36,193 nucleotides of DNA. It comes from Spirochaetaceae bacterium (GTDB lineage: Bacteria; Spirochaetota; Spirochaetia; SZUA-6; Bin103). Numbering within the stretch: the stretch's first letter is position 1; every line of letters begins with the position of its first letter. The stretch is taken from positions 1 through 36,193 of the forward strand of contig JAPPNY010000066.1 of the NCBI GenBank assembly GCA_028818385.1. Reading direction: 5' to 3'. A model generated the notes under the pieces. The model made no database searches and was not told the DNA's origin. It worked only from the letters and a program-made list of their open reading frames with translations. The position numbers and the translations under genes were made by a program. Of this stretch, positions 5,753-13,512 are shown one piece after another.

Positions 5753-7270
5753 ATGCAGACTCGGCGGTCGCCGGACCAGCGATATCCGCGCGGCACACCA
5801 GCCTCGCCGGGACAGGGCCGTCCCAACATCCTGTGGATCACGACCGACCAGCAGCGCCACGACACGGTGGGCGCGCTCGGGTATGCCCACGCTCACACTC
5901 CGTGCCTGGACCGCCTCGTGCGGGAAGGGGCCGCGTTCACGCACGCCTACTGCCAGAGTCCGATCTGCACCCCCAGCCGCGCGAGCTTCATGACCGGCAT
6001 GTACCCCAGCCGCGTTCGCCAGCGCCGCAACCGCGCGGCGCACTTCCCCGCGCCGTATGCCCGCGAGCCGACGCTGGTAACGCACCGGCTGGCCGCGGCA
6101 GGGTACGAGTGCGCCCTGGTCGGCAAGCTGGACCTTGCCGGGCACCCGCGGGGCATCGCCGAGAACGACTACGGGTACGGCTTCGTCCGCTACTGTTCGC
6201 GGCCGGACCGGCAGGCAGAGGACGGCAGCTCCTATCACGCCTGGCTGCGAGAGCACGGGCACGACCCTTCGGCGCTGCTCGGCCGGGCGGCCGACCGGAA
6301 GCACGGAATCACCCCGTTTCTGCCGCCGGCGCCCACGGCGGACAATGTGCCGGTCGAGCTGCACCACTCCACGTGGTGCGCCGAGTCGGCGATCGAGTTC
6401 ATCCGCCGGCCGCACGCCGGGCCGTGGCTGATGAACCTCAACATCTTCGATCCCCATCCGCCCTACGATCCGCCGTGGGAGTACTACCGGCGTTTCGACG
6501 CGGATGCGCTGCCCGATCCTCCGTTCAGGCCGACGGACCTCGCCACCCGGCCCGGACTGACAGGGGTCGAGTTCCAGACCGTGGCACGGCATCCGGACGA
6601 GGACGGCATCCGCAGCCTGCGCGCCGCCTACCTGGCGATGATCGAGCTGGCCGACGCGCAGATCGGGCGGGTGCTTGACGCCCTCGACCGATCGGGCCAG
6701 CGCGACGACACCGTTGTCGTGCTCACGTCCGATCACGGCGACATGCAGGGCGACCACGGCCTGGTGCGCAAGGGGTGCCGGTTCTACGAGGGCCTGGTCC
6801 GCGTGCCGCTCATCTGGCGCTGGCCCGGACGAGTGCAAGCCGGCCTGCGCAGCGACGCCCTGGTAGAGCTCACCGACATCGTGCCCACGCTCCTGGACGC
6901 GGTGGGGCTGGCTCCGGGCCGCCTCGTCACCGGCCGTACGCTGCTGCCGCTTCTGACCGGAGGCGAGCAGGGAAGCCCGCACCGTGACTTCGTCCGAGCC
7001 GAGTTCCACGACGCACAGGGCCTCGGCGGCGACGGGAGGCGGATGAGCGTCGCCACCATGTTCCGTGACGCGCGCTGGAAGCTGGTCGTATACCACTCGC
7101 ACGGCGTCGGCGAGCTCTACGACCTGGAGGACGATCCCGAGGAGCTCGTCAATCTCTGGGACACCTCGTCGCTGGCGGCGACGAAGGCTCGTCTGCTGGA
7201 GGAGAGCTTCGCGTCGACCGTCCTGGGCGGCGATCCGGGCCCGCCCCTGATGGAGGACCCGTGGTCATAA
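5753..7270 (+). CDS. Sulfatase, Cys-type (formylglycine)
   Basis: The 505-residue product is a type I sulfatase of the alkaline phosphatase superfamily. It shows the metal-binding start NILWITTDQQRHDTVG, the maturation motif C72-T-P-S-R with GMYPSR after it, and the second metal site VVLTSDHGDMQGDHG. Cys72 must be oxidised to formylglycine before the enzyme can hydrolyse sulfate esters. No signal peptide is seen, so it may be cytoplasmic. AAGGAG lies 12 nt before the ATG at 5753. It follows the antiporter by 41 bp and overlaps the desaturase gene by 10 nt. Substrate is unknown; sulfated glycans are usual in the family. No obvious maturase is in the window. Confidence 0.93.
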   Translation: MQTRRSPDQRYPRGTPASPGQGRPNILWITTDQQRHDTVGALGYAHAHTPCLDRLVREGAAFTHAYCQSPICTPSRASFMTGMYPSRVRQRRNRAAHFPAPYAREPTLVTHRLAAAGYECALVGKLDLAGHPRGIAENDYGYGFVRYCSRPDRQAEDGSSYHAWLREHGHDPSALLGRAADRKHGITPFLPPAPTADNVPVELHHSTWCAESAIEFIRRPHAGPWLMNLNIFDPHPPYDPPWEYYRRFDADALPDPPFRPTDLATRPGLTGVEFQTVARHPDEDGIRSLRAAYLAMIELADAQIGRVLDALDRSGQRDDTVVVLTSDHGDMQGDHGLVRKGCRFYEGLVRVPLIWRWPGRVQAGLRSDALVELTDIVPTLLDAVGLAPGRLVTGRTLLPLLTGGEQGSPHRDFVRAEFHDAQGLGGDGRRMSVATMFRDARWKLVVYHSHGVGELYDLEDDPEELVNLWDTSSLAATKARLLEESFASTVLGGDPGPPLMEDPWS

Positions 7271-8754
7271 GCAAGCGGGTGGTGGTGATCGGCGCGGGCT
7301 TCGGCGGGCTGGCGGCCGCGGCGCTGCTGGCCCGGGACGGGTTCGACGTGACCGTCCTGGAGCGCAACGGGCAACCGGGCGGCCGGGCCATGCTCCATCG
7401 CGAAGGCGGCTTCTCGTTCGACATGGGACCGTCGTGGTACCTGCTGCCGGACGTGTTCGAGCGGTTCTTCGCCCGCTTCGGCAGCGTGCCGACCGAGCAT
7501 TACGGCCTGACGCGGCTGGATCCGGCCTACCGCGTGTTCTTCGGCGACGGGGCGCCCGCCGACGTGTCCGCAGACCTGGAAGGCAACCTCGCTCTGTTCG
7601 AATCTATCGAACCAGGCGCCGCGGAGGCGCTCCGCGGCTACCTGGCGCGCTCCGAGTACCAGTACCGGGTGGCGATGGAGCGCTTCGTGTACCGCGACTA
7701 CCGCGGCGTGGCGGATGTCCTGGACCGGGAGCTGCTGGTCCGCGGCACGCGCCTGCGGCTGTTCGGCCGCATGGACCGGCTGGTGGCACGGGCGTTCCGG
7801 GACGACCGGCTGCGCAAGCTGTTGACCTACAACCTGGTCTTCCTGGGCTGCTCGCCGAGCCGCGCGCCGGCGCTGTACGCGCTGATGGCGCACGCCGACT
7901 TCAACCTGGGCGTCTGGTATCCGGAGGGCGGCATGAACGGCGTGGCGCGCGGCCTGTACCGCCTGGCGCAACGCCAGGGAGCCCGGTTCGTATTCGACTC
8001 GCCGGTCACCGGCATCAGGCTCGCCGGGCGGCGGGCGACCGCCGTCGACTCGGCCTCCGGGAGCTACCCCGCGGACGTGGTGCTGGCCAACGCCGACTAC
8101 CACCACGTCGAGCAGGCGCTGCTGCCGTCCGCGGCGCGCAGCTACTCCGCACGCTACTGGGCCCGTCGCGTGGTGGCGCCGTCGGCGTGTATCGTCTACC
8201 TCGGCTTGGACAGGCGGGTGCCGGCGCTGGCTCACCACAACCTGCTGCTGCAGCACGGGTGGGACGAGCACTTCCGGAGCATCTTCGACCGGCCCGCGTG
8301 GCCGGTGCGTCCCGCGCTGTACGTCTGCAGGCCGTCGCTGACCGATCCCGCGGTGGCGCCGGAAGGGAGCGAGAACCTGTTCCTGATGATGCCGGCGGCG
8401 GCCGGGCTGCGGGACGACGACGACGCGCGCGAGCGCTGCCGGCGGCTGATGCTGCGCGCGCTGGAGACGACGATCGGGGAGGGGATCGAGGACTCGATCC
8501 GCGTCTGCCGGCTGTTCACCCACCGCGACTTCACCGCCACCTTCAACGCCTTCCGCGGCACCGCCCTGGGACTGGCGCACACGCTGCGCCAGACGGCCTT
8601 TCTGCGCCCGGCGCTGCAAAGCAAACGGGTCGGCAACCTGTTCTTCGCCGGCCAGTACACGACGCCCGGCATCGGCGTGCCGATGACGCTGATCGCCGCC
8701 ACCATCGCGCGCGACCGCATCGTGGCGGCGGCCGCACGGCAGAACGATGCCTGA
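7261..8754 (+). CDS. crtI: CrtI-family phytoene/diapophytoene desaturase
   Basis: The 497-residue FAD enzyme opens with the Rossmann motif VVVIGAGFGGLAAAALLARDG and VTVLERNGQPGGRA, followed by FDMGPSWYLLPDVF. It ends with NLFFAGQYTTPGIGVPMTL, the flavin-binding C-terminus of carotenoid desaturases. It would introduce double bonds into the polyene made by the next gene's product. The start is GTG at 7261, with GGAGG 4 nt upstream and overlapping the sulfatase stop. Together with the synthase it forms a minimal carotenoid pathway. Whether the substrate is C30 or C40, and how many steps it catalyses, cannot be told from sequence; CrtI-like isomerase or oxidase roles remain possible. Confidence 0.9.
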   Translation: MVISKRVVVIGAGFGGLAAAALLARDGFDVTVLERNGQPGGRAMLHREGGFSFDMGPSWYLLPDVFERFFARFGSVPTEHYGLTRLDPAYRVFFGDGAPADVSADLEGNLALFESIEPGAAEALRGYLARSEYQYRVAMERFVYRDYRGVADVLDRELLVRGTRLRLFGRMDRLVARAFRDDRLRKLLTYNLVFLGCSPSRAPALYALMAHADFNLGVWYPEGGMNGVARGLYRLAQRQGARFVFDSPVTGIRLAGRRATAVDSASGSYPADVVLANADYHHVEQALLPSAARSYSARYWARRVVAPSACIVYLGLDRRVPALAHHNLLLQHGWDEHFRSIFDRPAWPVRPALYVCRPSLTDPAVAPEGSENLFLMMPAAAGLRDDDDARERCRRLMLRALETTIGEGIEDSIRVCRLFTHRDFTATFNAFRGTALGLAHTLRQTAFLRPALQSKRVGNLFFAGQYTTPGIGVPMTLIAATIARDRIVAAAARQNDA

Positions 8755-9586
8755 CCGCCGCCTCACCCGCATCTTCCGCCGCGGCAGCAGGACCTACTTC
8801 TTCTCCAGCGTCGCCTTCCCGCCGGCGCTGCGCGACGACGTGTTCGCGCTCTATGCCTTCGTGCGTACCGCCGACAACTTCGTCGACCAGCCGCCCGGCC
8901 GGCAGGACGCCGCGGGCTTCGACCGCTTCCGGGAGCGTTACGGGTCGGCGGCCGCCGGCAGCGCGGACGGCGACCCGGTCATCGACTCCTTCGTCGAGCT
9001 GGCGGTCCGCAAGCGCTTCCGCGTCGAGTGGGTGGAGGCGTTCCTGGACGCGATGGCTCAGGATCTGCAGCAGACCGACTACCCGACCGTCGACGACACC
9101 GTGGCCTACATGTACGGCAGCGCGGAAGTGATCGGGCTGATGATGGCGGCCATCATGGAGCTGCCGGAGGAGGCGTACGCACCGGCGCGGATGCTCGGAC
9201 GCGCCATGCAGTACATCAACTTCATCCGGGACATCGCCGAGGACCTGGAGCTGGGCCGCACCTACCTGCCGGCCACGGAGCTGGCCGCCGCCGGACTGCG
9301 CAGCCTGGACCCGGAAGAGGCGCACCGCGACGCGCCGGCGTTCCGCCGTTTCGTGCGGGCCGAGATCGACCGCTACCTGGGCTGGCAGCGCGCCGCCGAT
9401 GCCGGCTTCCACTTCATCCCGCGCCGTCCGCGGGTGGCGATCCGCACCGCGTCCGACATGTACCGCTGGACCGCGGATCGCATCCGCGCGGACCCGCTGG
9501 TGGTGTACCGGCGCAAGGTCCGGCCGTCGGCGGCCCGCATCCTGGCGACCATCGCCGCGAGCGCGTTGGGCGGCGGGCGTCGATAG
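8747..9586 (+). CDS. crtB: Phytoene/squalene synthase family protein
   Basis: The 279-residue product is a trans-isoprenyl diphosphate synthase of the head-to-head class. Both Asp-rich motifs are present: DNFVD near residue 45 and NFIRDIAED near 160, followed by LGRTYLP. It condenses two prenyl diphosphates (GGPP to phytoene, or FPP to the C30 analogue). The ATG overlaps the desaturase stop by 8 nt, so the pair is co-translated. No prenyl diphosphate synthase or cyclase is present in the window. The length is close to the family norm. Confidence 0.92.
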   Translation: MPDRRLTRIFRRGSRTYFFSSVAFPPALRDDVFALYAFVRTADNFVDQPPGRQDAAGFDRFRERYGSAAAGSADGDPVIDSFVELAVRKRFRVEWVEAFLDAMAQDLQQTDYPTVDDTVAYMYGSAEVIGLMMAAIMELPEEAYAPARMLGRAMQYINFIRDIAEDLELGRTYLPATELAAAGLRSLDPEEAHRDAPAFRRFVRAEIDRYLGWQRAADAGFHFIPRRPRVAIRTASDMYRWTADRIRADPLVVYRRKVRPSAARILATIAASALGGGRR

Positions 9587-9633
9587 ACACGTTGCCGGCG
9601 ACAGAGAAGCGGCCGACATTCCCGGTAGCACCT

Positions 9634-10704
9634 GTGTACGTCAAGGAAGGTAGTCCCGCCCGAACGACGACACCGGCTCCGGCATACCGGGCGTTGGCCG
9701 CGGGCGTCCTGTTCAGCGTCGCCTACACGGCCGTCATCTGGCTGCTCGCGGACCGGCTGGCCGACATCCCGCACGCCGAGGACGCCGGCGCGTCGTGGTA
9801 CTACTGGAAGCTCATCGACCCCACGCTGGCCAGCAGATTGACCGCCTGGGGGTTTTACCTGTTGCACCAGGTAGCGTTCTGGGCGGTGATCTTCTACGCC
9901 CAGCGCACGATCGGGCGCGGCACGGCGCGCTACAGCGGTTCCCTGCGCCTGGCCAACGGCTTGGCCCTGGGGGTCAACGGCTTCTTCATCGCCCTGCGCG
10001 TGGTTCAGACGCACCTCTGGTACGACGGCCTTGCGCAGGACGTCTCCATCTGGAGCTCGCTGGGATCGGTGGCGCTCATGCTGGTCTGGGTGCTGCTGAT
10101 GGAGAACCCGCGGCGCGGCCTGTTCTTCGGGAAGAAGATCGGCTTCCCCAAGCGGGTCATCTCCGTGGCGCGGCGCTACCACGGCTACTACTTCGCCTGG
10201 GCCACCGTCTACACGCTCTGGTACCACCCGACGGAGGCGACCAGCGGCCACCTCATCGGCTTCCTGTACATGTTCCTGCTGCTGCTGCAGGGCAGCCTGT
10301 TCTTCACCCGCGCGCACGTGAACCGGTGGTGGACGCTGTTCCTTGAGGTGTCGGTAGTGGCGCACGGGACGCTGGTGGCGATCATGCAGGGCGAGGGCAT
10401 GTGGCCGATGTTCGCCTTCGGCTTCGGCGGGATCTTCGTGATCACGCAGATGCACGGGCTCCGCTGGCCACGCTGGGTGCGCGGGCTGGTGCTGGCCGCC
10501 TACGTCGCGGGCGTCCTGGCCGTGTACGGCGCGTTGGGCTGGGAACGGCTCGCCGAGGTGGTACGCATCCCGTTCATCGACTACGCGGCGGTGTTCGCGC
10601 TGGCCGGCCTGATCGGCGGCGTGCTTGGCGTGATCCGTCTGATCCGGCCCACGGCGGGAGAGGGCACGACCGCGGTTCCGAGCCGCGAGCGGCAGAGTGT
10701 CTGA
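9634..10704 (+). CDS. Unrecognised polytopic membrane protein of the carotenoid locus
   Basis: The product of about 356 residues has eight or nine hydrophobic helices (for example LAAGVLFSVAYTAVIWLLA, LLHQVAFWAVIFYAQ, FLYMFLLLLQGSLFF, MWPMFAFGFGGIFVI). Conserved-looking polar and aromatic motifs lie between them: RVVQTHLWYDGLAQDVS, GLFFGKKIGFPKR, RRYHGYYFAW, LWYHPTEATSGH and FTRAHVNRWW. I do not recognise the family. Several membrane-edge His residues are reminiscent of metal or haem sites, but no known motif is complete. The start may be GTG 9634 or TTG 9592; neither has a good ribosome site. It follows the synthase closely, so a role in modifying, moving or anchoring the carotenoid is a fair guess, not a finding. 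Confidence 0.8.
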   Translation: MYVKEGSPARTTTPAPAYRALAAGVLFSVAYTAVIWLLADRLADIPHAEDAGASWYYWKLIDPTLASRLTAWGFYLLHQVAFWAVIFYAQRTIGRGTARYSGSLRLANGLALGVNGFFIALRVVQTHLWYDGLAQDVSIWSSLGSVALMLVWVLLMENPRRGLFFGKKIGFPKRVISVARRYHGYYFAWATVYTLWYHPTEATSGHLIGFLYMFLLLLQGSLFFTRAHVNRWWTLFLEVSVVAHGTLVAIMQGEGMWPMFAFGFGGIFVITQMHGLRWPRWVRGLVLAAYVAGVLAVYGALGWERLAEVVRIPFIDYAAVFALAGLIGGVLGVIRLIRPTAGEGTTAVPSRERQSV

Positions 10705-10730
10705 TGCACCTTCCGCTGACGGATGCCGAT

Positions 10731-11076
10731 TGGAGGTGGCGGGAATCGAACCCGCGTCCTGAAAGGCACCACGCAAGCTTCTACAGGTTTGTCCGGCGTT
10801 TCATTGTCGATGTGGACGTGAGGCCGCCGGCAACCGCGTCCCATCCAATCCCGCTGTAGTGTTCCCGACGGCCCGCGGGCCTGCCGTCAGGTGAGCCCTG
10901 ATTTGCAACAGGGTGGCGGTCGCTCAGAGCTGCGCTCCCGAAACCCCGTGGCTGCTACTTTAGGCAGCCAGTGCCAGGTTATTGTTGGCAGTTAAAAAAA
11001 GGTGCCATGTTTTAGGAGAATGGCTCTCCACCTGCAACCTGTGAGACGTTCTTCCAGTCGAGCCCTGTTCACCCCC
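10731..11076 (-). ncRNA. ssrA: tmRNA (transfer-messenger RNA)
   Basis: The 5' part GGGGGTGAACAGGGCTCGAC begins at 11076 and the 3' T-arm GCGGGTTCGATTCCCGC ends in CACCTCC plus A at 10731, pairing as the acceptor stem. The resume reading frame (GCC at 10989-10987) encodes the tag ANNNLALAA and stops with TAA at 10962-10960, the usual hydrophobic LAA end recognised by proteases. CCA is not encoded. It rescues stalled ribosomes together with SmpB, whose gene lies 35 bp upstream on the same strand. The 346-nt length fits one-piece bacterial tmRNA. No terminator is visible before the convergent membrane-protein gene. Confidence 0.95.
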
Positions 11077-11097
11077 GTGGAGGCTGTTCACCCCCGT
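11065..11097. repeat. 14-bp direct repeat at the tmRNA 5' end
   Basis: CTGTTCACCCCCGT occurs at 11065-11078 and again at 11084-11097, 19 bp apart. The first copy is the tmRNA 5' acceptor strand; the second lies in the leader between smpB and ssrA, so two potential 5' acceptor strands exist in the precursor. Confidence 0.9.
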
Positions 11098-11111
11098 CGT
11101 GCGCCGCTTCG

Positions 11112-11576
11112 TCACCGGCGAGTTCGCAGCGCCCGCTGCGCCTCTCGCTCGTCGTCCCGGCGCCGTATGTCTTGGCGCTTGTCCACGTCGCGCTTTCCCC
11201 GGCACAGGGCCAGCTCGACCTTGACCAAGCCACGCACAGTGTAGAAGCGCAGCGGGACCAGGGTCAATCCACGTTCGGACACGCGCCGGCGGAGAGCGAT
11301 GATCTCCTTCTTGTGGGCGAGCAGCCGGCGCGGACGATCCGGCTCGTGGTTGTAGCGGTTGCCGTGCTCGTAGTGCGAGATGTGCAGTCCATGCAGCCAC
11401 AGCTCGCCGTTCTCCACGCGCCCGTGCGCGTCCGCGAAGGCGAACCGCCCGGCGCGCATCGACTTGACCTCGGTGCCGGAAAGGACCACGCCCACCTCCA
11501 GCCGCTCGACAGGTTGGTACCGGTGCAATGCACGCCGGTTGGTCGCCAGCGTGCGCGGGCCGGCCTGCTCAGCCAT
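11112..11576 (-). CDS. smpB: SsrA-binding protein SmpB
   Basis: The 154-residue product has the SmpB OB-fold signatures: VGVVLSGTEVKSMRAGRF, the HISHYEHGNRYNHEP motif, RRLLAHKKEI, GLTLVPLRFYTVRGLVKVELALCRGK, and a basic C-terminal tail (KRDVDKRQDIRRRD) that enters the ribosomal A site. It binds tmRNA and carries it to stalled ribosomes. The ATG overlaps the stop of the upstream PEGA/SUMF1 gene by 8 nt. The direct neighbour downstream is ssrA, a common pairing that confirms the call. Confidence 0.97.
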   Translation of the reverse strand: MAEQAGPRTLATNRRALHRYQPVERLEVGVVLSGTEVKSMRAGRFAFADAHGRVENGELWLHGLHISHYEHGNRYNHEPDRPRRLLAHKKEIIALRRRVSERGLTLVPLRFYTVRGLVKVELALCRGKRDVDKRQDIRRRDDEREAQRALRTRR

Positions 11577-13257
11577 CGGGCGCGTCCGGCAGGGCGATGA
11601 CGACCCGAAACCCCAGGTACGGGGTCGCCCACGCCGGCTCCTGCGCTCCGCGCGAGTAGACGCGGATCAGGTCACGCTCGCTCGCCCAGGAGCCGCCGCG
11701 TACGACCCGCTCCGCGCCGGCGCGCGGCTGTCCGGCGAACGGCTGCACCGGATCGTCCCCCGTCCACAGCAGATAGGAGGCCGGCGCGTACCACGTGGCC
11801 GTCCACTCCCAGACATTGCCGAGCAGGTCGCGAAGTCCGTAGCCGTTCGGCTCGGACACCGGGGCGGGACCGGGCCCGTGGACCTGTGTGCCACCGACCC
11901 GGGTCCGCGCGAGCCGCGCGCCGCCCGTGCCCGAACCGTTGGGATATGGCTGGCCCGACAGGCCTCCCCGCGCCGCCCACTCCCACTCGGTTTCGGTGGG
12001 CAGGCGCACGATCATGTCTCCGTACGGCCAGGCGCCATCCGACGAAGCGCGCGCGGCGAGCCAGGCAGCGAACGCGGCCGCAGCGTGATGGGACACGTGC
12101 GTGACCGGTTGATCGAGGGTTCCGGGCGCCGGAGTTCCGTCGGACCACGATGCCAGATAGGTCGGTTCGGCCAGCCCTTCTCTCACCAGCCCGGAGGCAG
12201 CGTGCGGCGACCAGCGCGGCACGTCGGCCACGAACCGAGCGAACTGACGGTTGGTGATCTCGGTCTCCGCCATCAGGAACGGCGCGACCGCGCGCAGGTG
12301 CGGCTGATGGTCGTGCGCGGCGTCCGCGCGCACGCCGCGGTCCACGTCATCCCCCATGAGCAGCGTCCCGCCGGGGACCGGCCGGAAGCGTATGCCGCCG
12401 ATCGTCACGGCGTCCTGCGACGCCGCCGGATCGGCGGAACGGTGGGAGGCGACGGCACGCCGGTAGTGCTCGCCACGCTCGTGGTACCAGCGCTGCGCCG
12501 CCACCCGCGGCCTGAGATCACTCGGAACGGCGGCGGCGAGCCACAGCGGCAGGCCCGAGTAGTCGCGATCCAGTTGCAACAACCGGTCGAACAGGCCGCG
12601 CGCGGCCTGTGGCGTCACCGGCCCGCCGCCGGCGGCCGCGGTTGCCGCGGCGCGCACCAGCGCGCCGAGCGCCTGACGGCGGTCCACGAACGGCACGATG
12701 TCCCGCAGAAACGCGTATTGAGCGGACGGTTCGGCTCGCGCCAGGGCGCGTCCCGCGTCCTCGATGATTCCGGTCACGTGCGATGCGCCGCCGAACTCCG
12801 CGACGCTTCGACGCGCCACGCCGGCCGCGTCCACCAGCTCCAGGTCGGCGTGAGCGGACGCGCGGTTGCGAACGATCAACGTGCCGATGACTCGCGGCGC
12901 CACGTCGACCTGCAGCCGTGCCGCGGCGAAGCCGGCGCGCGTGAGCTCCAGGTCGTGGGTCCCCGGACCGGCGTGCACCGACAGCGGCGTGGTGCCCACG
13001 AAGCGGCCGTCCAGCCACACGGTCACGTTCGGTGGGGTGGCGGTGACCGCGATACGGCCGCCGGGAGCGCGCAGTCCGGGATACGCCAGCACCAGGAACA
13101 GCGCCAGCAGCAGGATCAGCGCGTAAATGCCGGTGAGGTACGCGCCCGGCGACATCCCCAGGAACCGGCGCAGGCGGACCTGGGAGGCGCGTTCGAGGTC
13201 CGTGGTCCCGGGCGCAGCAACACGCGCGGCCGGCGGCCGCCGGTCCCGTTTCATCAT
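11569..13257 (-). CDS. Membrane-anchored PEGA/SUMF1 (FGE-fold) protein without cysteines
   Basis: The product of about 562 residues has a cytoplasmic basic start, one membrane helix (about 39-59), a PEGA domain (about 69-135: VTATPPNVTVWLDGRFVGTTPLSV), an Ala-rich helical linker, and a SUMF1/formylglycine-generating-enzyme fold from about 284 (PVPGGTLLMGD, AETEITNRQFARFV, LPTETEWEWAARGG, GLRDLLGNVWEWTATW, VVRGGSW, YLGFRVV). The whole protein has no Cys, so it cannot be a classical copper/Cys FGE; it is more likely a structural or binding protein on the periplasmic face. The start is chosen at the ATG at 13257; a GTG at 13338 is possible. It overlaps smpB by 8 nt. Confidence 0.85.
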   Translation of the reverse strand: MMKRDRRPPAARVAAPGTTDLERASQVRLRRFLGMSPGAYLTGIYALILLLALFLVLAYPGLRAPGGRIAVTATPPNVTVWLDGRFVGTTPLSVHAGPGTHDLELTRAGFAAARLQVDVAPRVIGTLIVRNRASAHADLELVDAAGVARRSVAEFGGASHVTGIIEDAGRALARAEPSAQYAFLRDIVPFVDRRQALGALVRAAATAAAGGGPVTPQAARGLFDRLLQLDRDYSGLPLWLAAAVPSDLRPRVAAQRWYHERGEHYRRAVASHRSADPAASQDAVTIGGIRFRPVPGGTLLMGDDVDRGVRADAAHDHQPHLRAVAPFLMAETEITNRQFARFVADVPRWSPHAASGLVREGLAEPTYLASWSDGTPAPGTLDQPVTHVSHHAAAAFAAWLAARASSDGAWPYGDMIVRLPTETEWEWAARGGLSGQPYPNGSGTGGARLARTRVGGTQVHGPGPAPVSEPNGYGLRDLLGNVWEWTATWYAPASYLLWTGDDPVQPFAGQPRAGAERVVRGGSWASERDLIRVYSRGAQEPAWATPYLGFRVVIALPDAPDG

Positions 13258-13512
13258 GACACCGGCCGAACGCCCGGCAGGGAGCGGTGCTTCTCCGGGT
13301 TGCGCGATTTGCGGTACGGAACCGCCCTCATGGGCCACCGTGCGGTTCTTGTGACGTTCACCATCGAGCGGAATGCGCCCTCAGGATGGAGCGGCGCCGC
13401 TCGCGGTGTCAAAGCACGCCGCCAGACGCATACCAGCGGACGCGGCTTGCCCGCGCCACCGGCGGCAAGTAGGCTCGCCGCCGTGGCCGCTGCACAGGCT
13501 CGCTCCGGACGC

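Noticed and set aside
4436..7270. A 944-residue open frame reading through the antiporter region into the sulfatase
   Set aside because: The first two thirds are a shadow of the antiporter gene in another frame (Arg/Gly-rich). The true sulfatase starts at 5753, where family motifs begin.
7117..8772. A 551-residue minus-strand frame opposite crtI
   Set aside because: The composition (Arg/Gln/His/Pro-rich) is that of an antisense shadow, and the plus strand codes a clear CrtI.
10581..10859. Short ORFs over the tmRNA 3' end (CVVPFRTRVRFPPPP and similar)
   Set aside because: They are readings through the tmRNA T-arm and not proteins.
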